Part shown: one piece after another, positions 1 to 7,234 of the stretch | Layout of the letters: every line of letters begins with the position of its first letter | How positions within the stretch are numbered: position 1 is the first letter of the stretch | From: Candidatus Sifarchaeum subterraneum | GTDB lineage: Archaea; Asgardarchaeota; Sifarchaeia; Sifarchaeales; Sifarchaeaceae | Assembly (NCBI GenBank): GCA_016292335.1 | Contig: JAECRX010000152.1 | Span: 1-14,588 of the forward strand | Direction of reading: 5' to 3' | Length of the DNA stretch: 14,588 bases | Position numbers and translations under genes: made by a program | The notes under the pieces: generated by a model | What the model was told of the DNA's origin: nothing | What the model saw: only the letters and a program-made list of their open reading frames with translations | The model's database searches: none

Positions 1-2
1 TA

Positions 3-128
3 TACAACATATACTTTTTCGCCAACTTGACCGATTCTAGTGTGTTATTATTTTTATCTGGACTACAAATTCTCTTGTTAGGATTACTCGCGGACCTAAT
101 AACTAGAAAAGTAGAGGAATTAAAATAG
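3..128 (+). CDS. C-terminal fragment of a membrane-anchored GT2 glycosyltransferase
   Basis: The frame is open from the left edge and ends at TAG 126-128, giving 41 residues. The stretch FLSGLQILLLGLLADLITRK is a hydrophobic segment with Gly and Leu-Gln followed by a short basic tail. This is the typical last membrane segment of polyprenyl-phosphate-sugar-synthase-like GT2 enzymes, which carry two C-terminal transmembrane helices. The catalytic domain lies outside the window, so donor and acceptor cannot be stated. The gene ends tail to tail with a possible small minus-strand gene, overlapping by nine bases. That the frame is real is fairly likely from composition and the motif-like ending. 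The family call is by resemblance only, and another membrane protein is possible. Confidence 0.62.
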   Translation, partial: YNIYFFANLTDSSVLLFLSGLQILLLGLLADLITRKVEELK

Positions 129-392
129 CTTAAGTGATATTGTGTTGGCCAGTTCGAAAAACTTGTCCTTTAAATCAGTTGCTTTAAGCAGATAGTCTAC
201 ACTCCCTTGAAGTTTATATTTAAAAGATTGTAAAACTTCCTCCGCTGTGGCAGTTTCTACCTCTAAATGAAAAAAACACAAACAGAAGTGGGCTGTTTGC
301 CCTGCTACCAGAAATGATGATATTCCGCTTCCAACTCGATGAGATAAACCATCTCTCTTAGCTTGGCTTCTCAGTTCCTTTTTTCTAAACAT
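120..392 (-). CDS. Hypothetical small protein, 90 residues
   Basis: I do not recognise a family. The ATG start at 392-390 has AGGT (positions 402-399) six bases upstream, a fair Shine-Dalgarno match, and an in-frame TAG lies just before it, so there is no longer version. The protein has a basic N-terminus (MFRKKELRSQAKRDG), a small Gly/Ser-rich middle, a Cys pair in HFCLCFF (about residues 35-41), and a C-terminal half that reads as amphipathic helices (about residues 47-85). No signal peptide or membrane span is evident. A minus-strand TATA-like sequence lies at about 435-443. It sits between two glycosyltransferase genes and its tail overlaps the GT2 fragment by nine bases. Composition looks protein-like rather than a random shadow, but without homologues this remains a moderate call. 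Confidence 0.5.
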   Translation of the reverse strand: MFRKKELRSQAKRDGLSHRVGSGISSFLVAGQTAHFCLCFFHLEVETATAEEVLQSFKYKLQGSVDYLLKATDLKDKFFELANTISLKLF

Positions 393-398
393 TTTTAT

Positions 399-402
399 AC
401 CT
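399..402 (-). promoter_or_regulatory. Ribosome binding site of the small minus-strand gene
   Basis: AGGT on the minus strand, six bases before the ATG at 392. It matches part of the GGAGGTGAT complement of the archaeal 16S tail and supports that start. Confidence 0.35.
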
Positions 403-553
403 GTTCCATCCTACATCATCTGATGCATAGGGCTCATATAGACCTTTTTTACTATGTGCGAGATGCAAATTTAAGCATTGAAAATTAATATAGCGATAAC
501 TGCCAAATAAAAAACTAAGATTTTTCTAACAACGAAATTAGCTGGTATCAACA

Positions 554-2938
554 ATGAAAATCGCGCAAATAAATCCATATTACGTTCCAGAAATGGTTGG
601 CGGCATTGAATGGTATGTTCGGAATATTTCAAAAGAACTGGTCAAAAAAGGACATGAAATACATGTTTTCAGCCTAAACGTTTCGCAAGGAAAAAGTTAT
701 GAAAAAATCGAAGAAATTCATGTTCACCGAATTCCAGCTCTGCTTGATTTTAGTTACAGGCTAAAATTCTGGCCAGAATTGTACCGAAAATTGTTGAATA
801 CCGATTTCGATGTTGTACATGTTTATGATTATGCTCAATTCCACACCGGAGTATCAATCTTATCAAAATATAAAAAAGATAGAAATAAAAAAGATAGAAA
901 AATCGTGCTTACAGTTGCAGACATACATCAATTAATTCCTAGGCCATTCCACAAATATTACCCTCTTCTTTTCTACGACAAATACATTTCCCGGTTTATC
1001 TTTCGTCAAGTAGATAAAATACTCGTAAGGACACCAATTTTGCTTTCATATCTTAAAAAAATGAAAGCACCTCTCGAAAAAATCAGTATTACCCCTTCTG
1101 GGATAAAGTCAGATTGTTTTAATCATTTTGATGGAAATAATTTCAGATCAAGATACGGAATAGAAGGAAACCTGATACTTTATGTGGGACGCTTACACCC
1201 AATGAAAGGCCCTCAATATTTGATAAAGGCAATTCCAACTGTGATCAAAGAAAATCCTGGCACAAAATTCGTGTTCATAGGCTCGGAACAATTGGGAATG
1301 CGAAAATGGCTTGAAAAATTAATTGAAAAAATGGGTCTGCAAAATTACGTTCTTTTTCTGGGGCCCATATACGATTTCAAGCAAAAGATGGAAGCATATG
1401 CAGCTTGTGACATGTTAGCACTTCCAAGTGGATATGAAGGGTTTGGACAGGTACTTTTAGAAGCTATGGCACAAGGAAAACCCGTAGTTTCTACAGATAG
1501 AGGAAGTATACCTTATATAATTAAAGATGGAGAAGAAGGAATACTTGTAGAATATGAAAACTACATAGAATTAGCAATGGCAATAAATAAATTACTCAGT
1601 TCTCCAGAATTAAGGAAAGAAATGGGAGAAAAAGGAGAGCAAAAAGCAAGAAAATTTACTTACGAAAAATTAGTAGATAAAATGGAAGAGATTTACGAAG
1701 AACTAACTAGGCCACGTATTCCACTAATAAGGAGACCTCCAAAGATACTTGTGGAACCAAAAGTTTCTATTAAACCCCGAAAATCATTGAAAATAGCGCA
1801 GATTTCTCCCTATTTTGTGCCAGTAATTGGTGGTATGGAGAAACACGTATATCATATCTCCAAAGAAATGGTCAACAGAGGCCATAAAGTATCCGTCTTT
1901 ACATCCGATAGAGATAGGCATTCAAGGATCAGAATTGAGCGAGATAAGCTAGATGGGGTCGAAATAAACAGATTCAGAACTTTAGTTCAAGTTGGAGAAT
2001 TCGCCTACTTTTGGCCATCATTTGTCATAAAACTTCTAGAAGAAGAATTTGATATAATTCATGTTCACAACTATAGGCACCCACATAGCGATTTAGCACT
2101 ACTCACCTCAAAAATCAGAAACAAACCATGCGTTATAACCACTCACGCACCATTTCATCCCTCATGGGTAAGGAAAAAAATCCAAAGATCACTTGTAAAA
2201 ATCTATGACCACTCAATTGGAAGAATAATGTTAAATAAATATGATTTAATTGTTGCAATCACATCCTCGGAATTTAACCATCTAAAAGCAATAACAGGAA
2301 ATGCAGATAAAATAAAAATAATTCCTAACGGTATTGAACTCGAAGCCCTAATACAAAGAGATGGTTCAAAGTTTAGAGAAAAATATAATATCGATGGTAA
2401 AATAATTTCATTTATCGGCCGGATCCACCCAGTAAAAGGAATCCATTTCTTAACAAAAGCATTTAGTAAAATTAAGAATGTTATACCCAATTCAAATCTT
2501 GTCATCGCAGGTCCGATTCAAGACATAGCATATTATAATGAATTGGTAAGATTAGGCAAGAGATTAAACACGGACGATGGCATAACTTTCTTGGGAAAAA
2601 TATCAGAAGAAGAAAAATATCAGATGTTTGCAGCAAGTGATCTAGTAGTTTTACCCAGTGTATACGAACCATTCGGAATTACAATTTTGGAAGCAATGGC
2701 TCAATCAAGACCAGTTGTCTCAACACGAGGAGGGCCATCAGATATAATAGATGAAGGAATAACAGGATATATAGTTAAATACGGAGATACGAAGGGTCTC
2801 ACAAAAAATATGGTAAAATTGTTAGAACAACCAGATCTTGCCCGAAAACTAGGCGAAAACGCTAAAAGAAAAGCAAATGTATATACATGGGAAAAAATAA
2901 CTGGAAATCTATTGGATGCCTATTCTGAAATAAGTTAG
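554..2938 (+). CDS. Tandem fusion of two GT4 glycosyltransferases
   Basis: A 794-residue cytoplasmic protein holding two full GT-B-fold GT4 enzymes; a single GT4 is usually 350-420 residues. Unit one spans about 1-386 and unit two about 413-794, joined by a Pro/Arg/Lys-rich linker (about 387-412). Each unit opens with the acceptor-side motif (KIAQINPYYVP...GG and KIAQISPYFVP...GG). Each has the donor-phosphate Arg/Lys pair (R213/K218 and R623/K628). Each has the retaining-GT4 E-x7-E motif intact (E295/E303 and E705/E713) followed by AMAQ..PVVST. Both halves therefore look active. The halves closely resemble each other at both ends, suggesting internal duplication. Expected role: successive transfer of two nucleotide-activated sugars onto a lipid-linked glycan; the actual sugars are unknown. 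The start ATG sits at the family's usual position, with only a weak ribosome site. It converges on the UXS-like gene, overlapping by four bases. Confidence 0.93.
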   Translation: MKIAQINPYYVPEMVGGIEWYVRNISKELVKKGHEIHVFSLNVSQGKSYEKIEEIHVHRIPALLDFSYRLKFWPELYRKLLNTDFDVVHVYDYAQFHTGVSILSKYKKDRNKKDRKIVLTVADIHQLIPRPFHKYYPLLFYDKYISRFIFRQVDKILVRTPILLSYLKKMKAPLEKISITPSGIKSDCFNHFDGNNFRSRYGIEGNLILYVGRLHPMKGPQYLIKAIPTVIKENPGTKFVFIGSEQLGMRKWLEKLIEKMGLQNYVLFLGPIYDFKQKMEAYAACDMLALPSGYEGFGQVLLEAMAQGKPVVSTDRGSIPYIIKDGEEGILVEYENYIELAMAINKLLSSPELRKEMGEKGEQKARKFTYEKLVDKMEEIYEELTRPRIPLIRRPPKILVEPKVSIKPRKSLKIAQISPYFVPVIGGMEKHVYHISKEMVNRGHKVSVFTSDRDRHSRIRIERDKLDGVEINRFRTLVQVGEFAYFWPSFVIKLLEEEFDIIHVHNYRHPHSDLALLTSKIRNKPCVITTHAPFHPSWVRKKIQRSLVKIYDHSIGRIMLNKYDLIVAITSSEFNHLKAITGNADKIKIIPNGIELEALIQRDGSKFREKYNIDGKIISFIGRIHPVKGIHFLTKAFSKIKNVIPNSNLVIAGPIQDIAYYNELVRLGKRLNTDDGITFLGKISEEEKYQMFAASDLVVLPSVYEPFGITILEAMAQSRPVVSTRGGPSDIIDEGITGYIVKYGDTKGLTKNMVKLLEQPDLARKLGENAKRKANVYTWEKITGNLLDAYSEIS

Positions 2939-3966
2939 TTAATAAGATTCTGTTTGAACCAGTTTATTGTAAAGGTAAGGCCTTCTTTAAGTGTTGTGCG
3001 TGGTTCCCAGTTTAGTAATCTTTTAGCTTTCGTTATATCAGGACATCGCCTTTTTGGATCATCAACTGGTAAAGGAAAATACTCAATCGGCGATCGAGAG
3101 GTTGCAAGTTCCTTGATATAGTTTGCTAAGTCAATTATCCTCATTTCTTCGTTACTGCCCACGTTTATTACTTCTCCAGCAAGATTTTGATTGTGTGTTG
3201 CCTTGAGGAGACCGTATATCTGATCGGTTACATATAAAAAGGTTCTTGTTTGTGTTCCTTTTCCAAATATAGTGATTGGTTTATTTTTCAGTGTCTGTTC
3301 TATAAAACGGGGTATTACTCGGCCATAAATATTTCCCGCTCTAATTCGAGGACCATATGTATTAAAAACACGAACAATTCTCACATCAAGACCGTGTTGT
3401 ATGTGGTATGCAATCACAAATGCCTCTCCAGCTCGTTTTGCCTCGTCATAGCAGGATCTTGGACCAATTGGATTGACATTTCCATTATATGATTCTGGTG
3501 TCGGAATAAACTGTGGATCAGGATCACCATAAACCTCGCTTGTAGAGGTATAAAGTAATTTTGCTTTATGTTTCCATGCAATTCCAAGGGCTACCCAAGT
3601 GCCAATAGTGTTACTCTTGAGAATTTGTATCGGAAAACGGGCAAACTCAAATGGTGATGCCCTACTTGCTAAGTGCATCACAACATCAATTTTTCGGTCA
3701 AAAAAGATAGGCTCTGAAATATCGTGTTTGATAAACTCAAAGTTATCAAAATCATTTAATTGTTGAATATTTCCCTTCTGTCCGCTTGCGAAGTTATCTA
3801 CGCAAATTATATAGGCACCTTGCCTCACTAAAACATCACAAATCCAAGAACCGAGAAACCCTGCACCACCTGTAACTAATATACATTTATCTTCAAAACT
3901 AATTTTATCTTTTTTTAACCAGGACGATATGGTTTCTACTGATTGGCCAATGACATCTGTTTCCAA
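2935..3966 (-). CDS. UDP-glucuronate decarboxylase-like extended SDR (UDP-xylose synthase)
   Basis: A 343-residue NAD-dependent epimerase/dehydratase-family protein. The Rossmann motif GGAGFLG lies at 33-39, the STSE segment at 141-144 (T142 and E144 candidate catalytic residues), and the YxxxK pair is Y173/K177. The block from YGDP through NVNPIGPRSCYDEAKR (about 146-178) and the later QTRTFLYV (239-246) are hallmarks of UDP-glucuronate decarboxylases rather than of UDP-glucose 4-epimerases. Known reaction of the family: UDP-glucuronate is oxidised, decarboxylated and reduced to UDP-xylose in the cytoplasm. That would supply xylose or a derived pentose to the neighbouring transferases. The start is TTG: no ATG lies upstream in frame, a stop is two codons before, and GGTG sits six bases ahead. 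An N-terminal extension of about 25 residues precedes the Rossmann fold. The subfamily call is strong but exact product specificity is inferred. Confidence 0.88.
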   Translation of the reverse strand: METDVIGQSVETISSWLKKDKISFEDKCILVTGGAGFLGSWICDVLVRQGAYIICVDNFASGQKGNIQQLNDFDNFEFIKHDISEPIFFDRKIDVVMHLASRASPFEFARFPIQILKSNTIGTWVALGIAWKHKAKLLYTSTSEVYGDPDPQFIPTPESYNGNVNPIGPRSCYDEAKRAGEAFVIAYHIQHGLDVRIVRVFNTYGPRIRAGNIYGRVIPRFIEQTLKNKPITIFGKGTQTRTFLYVTDQIYGLLKATHNQNLAGEVINVGSNEEMRIIDLANYIKELATSRSPIEYFPLPVDDPKRRCPDITKAKRLLNWEPRTTLKEGLTFTINWFKQNLIN

Positions 3967-3972
3967 AATTTA

Positions 3973-3976
3973 CACC
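3973..3976 (-). promoter_or_regulatory. GGTG ribosome binding site deciding a TTG start
   Basis: Minus-strand GGTG six bases before TTG (3966-3964) of the UXS-like gene. It matches the archaeal anti-Shine-Dalgarno and is the main reason to accept the TTG start. Confidence 0.5.
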
Positions 3977-4012
3977 GATTGCAATATGCTTTTTCCAACT
4001 TCAATCCAATGA

Positions 4013-4023
4013 AAATATATAAG
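4013..4023 (-). promoter_or_regulatory. TATA box of the UXS-like gene
   Basis: On the minus strand the sequence reads ACTTATATATT, a good match to the archaeal TTTATATA box. A start site about 25 bases downstream would fall near 3990, giving a leader of about 25 bases that contains the GGTG site. A-rich bases just upstream could act as a BRE. Confidence 0.5.
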
Positions 4024-4049
4024 TTTTAGTGAACTTTTCTCACTATTAA

Positions 4050-4214
4050 GCTAATCACTCTTCAGGGAATTCGATTGTATCTCTTTTCTGTAATCTATTT
4101 TCTCAATTTATCACTTACTTTGAAAAGAGTAAGGGATTTAAGAGCCTTACGAGAGTTGATCCCGATCCTACATTACATCCAAAAGATGTAGTAGTTATTA
4201 CTGCTATAAAGTGA
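4050..4214 (+). pseudogene. Possible decayed C-terminal gene fragment
   Basis: This gap between two genes holds a frame open from after TAA (4047-4049) to TGA (4212-4214), 54 codons with no ATG, GTG or TTG start. Its end (residues reading FKSLTRVDPDPTLHPKDVVV then ITAIK) looks like the ordered C-terminus of a soluble enzyme, with a final beta-strand. I do not recognise the family. It could be the last piece of a gene deleted during rearrangement of the cluster. It could also be chance, since 54 open codons are not rare in AT-rich DNA. Two short inverted repeats (4129-4150 and 4174-4190) lie inside it. Confidence 0.3.
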
Positions 4215-4232
4215 CATTTAAAGAGATTATTC

Positions 4233-4246
4233 AAATAAATATTTTC
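4233..4246 (+). promoter_or_regulatory. Possible TATA box of the plus-strand GT4 gene
   Basis: AAATAAATATTTTC is an AT-rich TATA-like stretch, about 40 bases before the upstream ATG (4282) and about 140 before the preferred ATG (4381). If it is the true promoter it argues somewhat for the longer protein. Low certainty in this AT-rich background. Confidence 0.25.
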
Positions 4247-4380
4247 AAAGATTATTAACATGAAAGATAAATCTCTGCCCTATGGTTTTTCAGAAGTTTA
4301 GAAAAAAGACTTATGATTCGTTTACAACACATGTTAGTCAATTTTTGCGACAATTTACTAAAAAGGAGCCAAGAGCCATC

Positions 4381-5547
4381 ATGAGAATTCTGAAAATAGC
4401 TATGATAACTTCCTGGTTTCACCCATTTCTTGGCGGAGCAGAAGTCTTTGCCTATGAGATTAGCAAAAAATTGGTCGAGGAGAAAAATAAAGTATTTTTG
4501 ATCACAAGGAAATTCTCCTCTGATTTAAAATCGCATGTTAATTATAAGGGCATAGAAGTGTTTAGGGTGCCAATTCTGAATATCAATAATCTTCGATCAT
4601 TATCCTTTATTTTACCATCCTTTTTCAAAATTATTCAACTTCATAAGGAGCATTCCCTTGATTTCATCCATGCACATCTTGCATTTCCATCTGGTGTAAT
4701 TGGATACCTTTGCAAGTCCGTTTTAAACATTCCATTGATAATTTCTGTGCAAGGTGGAGATATTGGGGATTATATCGAATTTACAGGAAAGTTTGGAGGA
4801 GTTTTAGTCCCTTTTATAAAGAAAGTACTTGTAGCCTCAGATTTTGTACATGTTGTTAGTAATTACTTAAAGGAGATGGTTCTAAAGTTTGGCACGCCCA
4901 AAAATAAAATAAGAGTTATACCAAATGGTGTTGACACAAATGTTTTTTCTCCAAGAGCGAAGGATTTAACAAAGGGTTTTCGAGATAGATTTCGAGTAAA
5001 TGGCCCTCTAATAATTTCTATTTCAAGACTGGTACCCAAAAATGGTCTAGAAACCTTGATAAGGAGCTTTAAAGAAGTTTTAAGAAAATTTCCAGATGCT
5101 AAATTGATGCTAGTAGGAAAAGGTTATCTAGAAAATGAATTGAGGAAATTATCATCAATTTTAGGGATTGAGAATTCAGTGATATTTTGTGGATACATTC
5201 CACATAATGTCATTCCATCATATTTAGCTTCAGCCAATGTTTTTGTTAGAGTACCTGTTTCTGAAGGATTTGGGATAGCATTTATAGAATCTATGGCTTG
5301 TGGTGTACCAGTTATTGGATCTAAAATTGGAGGTATTGTGGATATTATTAACCATGGGAAAAACGGGATGTTAGTTGATCCCAATGATGTTAAAGCCACT
5401 TCTGAGGCAATTATTAAAATATTATCGGATAACCAACTTGCACAAAAATTAGCCCTTAATGGGAGGAAGACTGTACTCTCTAAATTTAATTGGGAGGGCG
5501 TTTACGGACTTATCAAAAGTAGTTATGAGAAATTAATTCTAAACTGA
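4381..5547 (+). CDS. GT4 glycosyltransferase
   Basis: A GT-B-fold retaining glycosyltransferase, 388 residues from the ATG at 4381. It opens with the family's N-terminal strand and Gly-rich loop (MRILKIAMITSWFHPFLGGA). It has the donor-binding SRLVPKNG segment (Arg and Lys at about 216 and 220) and an intact E-x7-E (E295 and E303, in SEGFGIAFIE) followed by SMACGVPVIGS. No membrane segment or signal is evident, so it should act in the cytoplasm on a membrane-carried acceptor. The frame extends upstream to an ATG at 4282, which would add 33 basic residues. I prefer 4381 because the GT fold begins there and AAGGAG lies upstream, although its 12-base spacing is long. It converges on the next GT4 with 55 bases between. 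Sugar specificity is unknown. Confidence 0.9.
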   Translation: MRILKIAMITSWFHPFLGGAEVFAYEISKKLVEEKNKVFLITRKFSSDLKSHVNYKGIEVFRVPILNINNLRSLSFILPSFFKIIQLHKEHSLDFIHAHLAFPSGVIGYLCKSVLNIPLIISVQGGDIGDYIEFTGKFGGVLVPFIKKVLVASDFVHVVSNYLKEMVLKFGTPKNKIRVIPNGVDTNVFSPRAKDLTKGFRDRFRVNGPLIISISRLVPKNGLETLIRSFKEVLRKFPDAKLMLVGKGYLENELRKLSSILGIENSVIFCGYIPHNVIPSYLASANVFVRVPVSEGFGIAFIESMACGVPVIGSKIGGIVDIINHGKNGMLVDPNDVKATSEAIIKILSDNQLAQKLALNGRKTVLSKFNWEGVYGLIKSSYEKLILN

Positions 5548-5576
5548 CGCGCAATAGATTTGGTAGGACATATTTT

Positions 5577-5593
5577 ATGAAAAGTGCTTTCAT
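5577..5593. terminator. Small hairpin between convergent genes
   Basis: ATGAAA (5577-5582) pairs with TTTCAT (5588-5593) around a five-base loop, in the 55-base gap between two convergent GT4 genes. It could mark transcript ends on both strands. There is no long T-run, so the call is weak. Confidence 0.22.
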
Positions 5594-5602
5594 GTTTGTC
5601 GA

Positions 5603-6790
5603 TCAATTTGTTTCAAAGTATGTATCCTTTAGCGTGTCTGCGTATTTTTGGCTTTGTTTTTCCCATGTCTGATCTTTGATGAACTCATAACAAGCCTTTT
5701 CCATATTTTCAAGAAAATTGCTATTTTTTGCTAAAAAAACAGCTCTTTCGGCTATTGATTTGGGATTGCCTCTTTCGGTAAGTAGGCCTGCTTTTGAACT
5801 CTTAATTATGATAGGAAGGTCACCAACTGGTGTAACAATGAATGGTAGGCCAAGGCCAATTGCTTCGAGAACAACAATGGGATATGCTTCATTCCACGAT
5901 GGGAGTATCAATAGGTTGGAGATATTCAATAAGTAGAATTTTTCTTCATTATTTATACGTCCAGTAAGAATCATCTTTTCTTTAGGTATGTTATTTCTGA
6001 TTCTATATGTCTTTATCCAATTTGTTAAAGGTCCTTCACCAGCTATAATAAACTGAACATTGTTATGTGATTCTAGGATGATTGGAATTGCTTTTACGAA
6101 TTCTTTTATTCCTTTATAGGGGATAAGTCTCCCCAAGAAAATGATCTTGAATGATGAGTTGGATAAACCATATTTCTTGTGAATTTTTTCTGTTTTCTCT
6201 GAGTTCAATTCACTTTTTAAATTGGGATCAATGCCTGATGGTATTTGAACAAATTTTTCTCTGTCAAGTTTGTATTTTCTGCATAGATAATCTGTAAGTG
6301 TTTTACTTACACTAATTATTTTGTCAGCCATTTTGTAACATAAAAGCTCTGCAATCGAATAAAGTGGTGAAAATAGCCAATATCTAGTGTAAGAAGCTTG
6401 AGAGTTGAATGCATGTGAGGTTGTGACTAATTTTTTCTTGAAAGCTATTTTTCCAAGGATACCAATGATGCCACTGAGCGGAGTTTGTGGGTTTATTAAA
6501 TGCACTTTTTTGAATAATTTTAAGGATTTTTTAAAGGAACCGAGAAAAAGGGTGATTGGCTGGAGTATTTTTCCTCCATAAAGTCTTGTTCTGTAAACTT
6601 TGATCTTTCCATCACATAATTCCTCTTCTTCAGCTAAATTTTCATCCTTTCCAGAGACAATTGTAAAATTAAAACCATTGTTAACCAATTTTTCTACAAT
6701 GTTATATGTGTAAGTTTCCATTCCACCTGCAAGCAGCTTCCTTGAAGAGAATGGCGGGAAGTCTTTGCAACCTAAAATTAATATATTCAT
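5603..6790 (-). CDS. GT4 glycosyltransferase
   Basis: A 395-residue GT-B-fold GT4 enzyme. It starts MNILILGCKDFPPFS with the Gly-Gly loop at 22-23 (AGGMETYTYNIVEKL). The donor-phosphate pair is R221/K226 in GRLIPYKGI. The E-x7-E motif is complete (E301 and E309, in NEAYPIVVLE) and is followed by GLGLPFIVTPVGDLP. It is thus probably an active retaining transferase, cytoplasmic and acting on a lipid-linked glycan intermediate. The ATG start is supported by AAAAGGGG seven bases upstream. The protein is clearly diverged from the other GT4 domains here, with an Ile where others have Met or Ala after the second Glu-Ala, so it probably has its own specificity. It is transcribed away from the TrmB gene across a 444-base gap and may share regulation with it. 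Donor sugar cannot be read from sequence. Confidence 0.9.
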   Translation of the reverse strand: MNILILGCKDFPPFSSRKLLAGGMETYTYNIVEKLVNNGFNFTIVSGKDENLAEEEELCDGKIKVYRTRLYGGKILQPITLFLGSFKKSLKLFKKVHLINPQTPLSGIIGILGKIAFKKKLVTTSHAFNSQASYTRYWLFSPLYSIAELLCYKMADKIISVSKTLTDYLCRKYKLDREKFVQIPSGIDPNLKSELNSEKTEKIHKKYGLSNSSFKIIFLGRLIPYKGIKEFVKAIPIILESHNNVQFIIAGEGPLTNWIKTYRIRNNIPKEKMILTGRINNEEKFYLLNISNLLILPSWNEAYPIVVLEAIGLGLPFIVTPVGDLPIIIKSSKAGLLTERGNPKSIAERAVFLAKNSNFLENMEKACYEFIKDQTWEKQSQKYADTLKDTYFETN

Positions 6791-6814
6791 TGATTTTCCC
6801 CTTTTAGATTATTA

Positions 6815-6872
6815 GGAAGCTGAAGTTTAATAATTTAATTTTTCTAAGTTTCATGGTCTTCCAGCTTCAATG
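6815..6872. repeat. Imperfect inverted repeat in the divergent gap
   Basis: GAAGCTGAAG near 6817 and CTTCCAGCTTC near 6861 are complementary except for one extra base. They lie just upstream of the minus-strand GT4 gene and could form a hairpin or a regulator site. Weak on its own. Confidence 0.25.
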
Positions 6873-7030
6873 TTAGTCTTGTATAATGAAGTATGCAATT
6901 TTGGTTTAAGAGAAATATATTTACCCGCTTATTTTATTATTTTTTATAGTAAATGCCATAAATTTCTAAGCATCAGTAGTATTACTCTCACAAACTTGTG
7001 CGCAGGAAAATATCGAAATAGATACACCTT
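6873..7030. other. Non-coding part of the divergent gap
   Basis: AT-rich spacer between the minus-strand GT4 gene and trmB. Only chance frames of up to about 30 codons are present on either strand. I see no RNA gene or clear terminator; the regulatory signals are listed separately. Confidence 0.4.
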
Positions 7031-7034
7031 TTAA

Positions 7035-7162
7035 GGAATCATGCGATTTGAGGTTCATATGGCTAACTATTTGTGTCCTTTACTACACAAAAATCTAACC
7101 CTAATTGAAAGAGTATGATTCCTAATTTTTTGTCTTGAAATTGTTTTTGGGGTTATGATTCC
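7035..7162. promoter_or_regulatory. Three copies of the octamer ATGATTCC before trmB (candidate operators)
   Basis: GGAATCAT at 7035-7042 (inverted), ATGATTCC at 7115-7122 and ATGATTCC at 7155-7162. The start-to-start distances are 80 and 40 bases, near whole numbers of helical turns. The last copy ends about nine bases before the TATA-like box of trmB, the BRE side where archaeal regulators often act. The two direct copies share TATGATTCC. Autoregulation by the TrmB protein is a reasonable guess. The element does not look like the TACT...AGTA-type TGM sites known for some TrmB proteins. Confidence 0.4.
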
Positions 7163-7168
7163 AATTCA

Positions 7169-7182
7169 AAATATAAAAATAC
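7169..7182 (+). promoter_or_regulatory. TATA box of the trmB gene
   Basis: AAATATAAAAATAC centred near 7175, an archaeal TATA-like box. A start site near 7200 would give a leader of about 35 bases. Confidence 0.5.
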
Positions 7183-7220
7183 TAACCTTATTAATTAACC
7201 TTAATAAACTCTGGAAGATT

Positions 7221-7225
7221 GGGAG
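7221..7225 (+). promoter_or_regulatory. Ribosome binding site of trmB
   Basis: GGGAG nine bases before the ATG at 7235, supporting that start. Confidence 0.5.
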
Positions 7226-7234
7226 AAAAGCAAA

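Noticed and set aside
2203..2505. 100-codon minus-strand frame inside the tandem GT4 gene
   Set aside because: It lies wholly within a clear coding domain of the other strand, has no recognisable motif and no ribosome site of note; it is a shadow.
6960..7065. 30-codon minus-strand frame starting near 7060 in the gap before trmB
   Set aside because: No ribosome site or protein-like pattern, and it is within chance length for AT-rich DNA.
7113..7162. CRISPR-like direct repeats (TATGATTCC twice)
   Set aside because: Only two direct copies and one inverted copy of nine or fewer bases, with no repeat-spacer array; better read as regulator sites.
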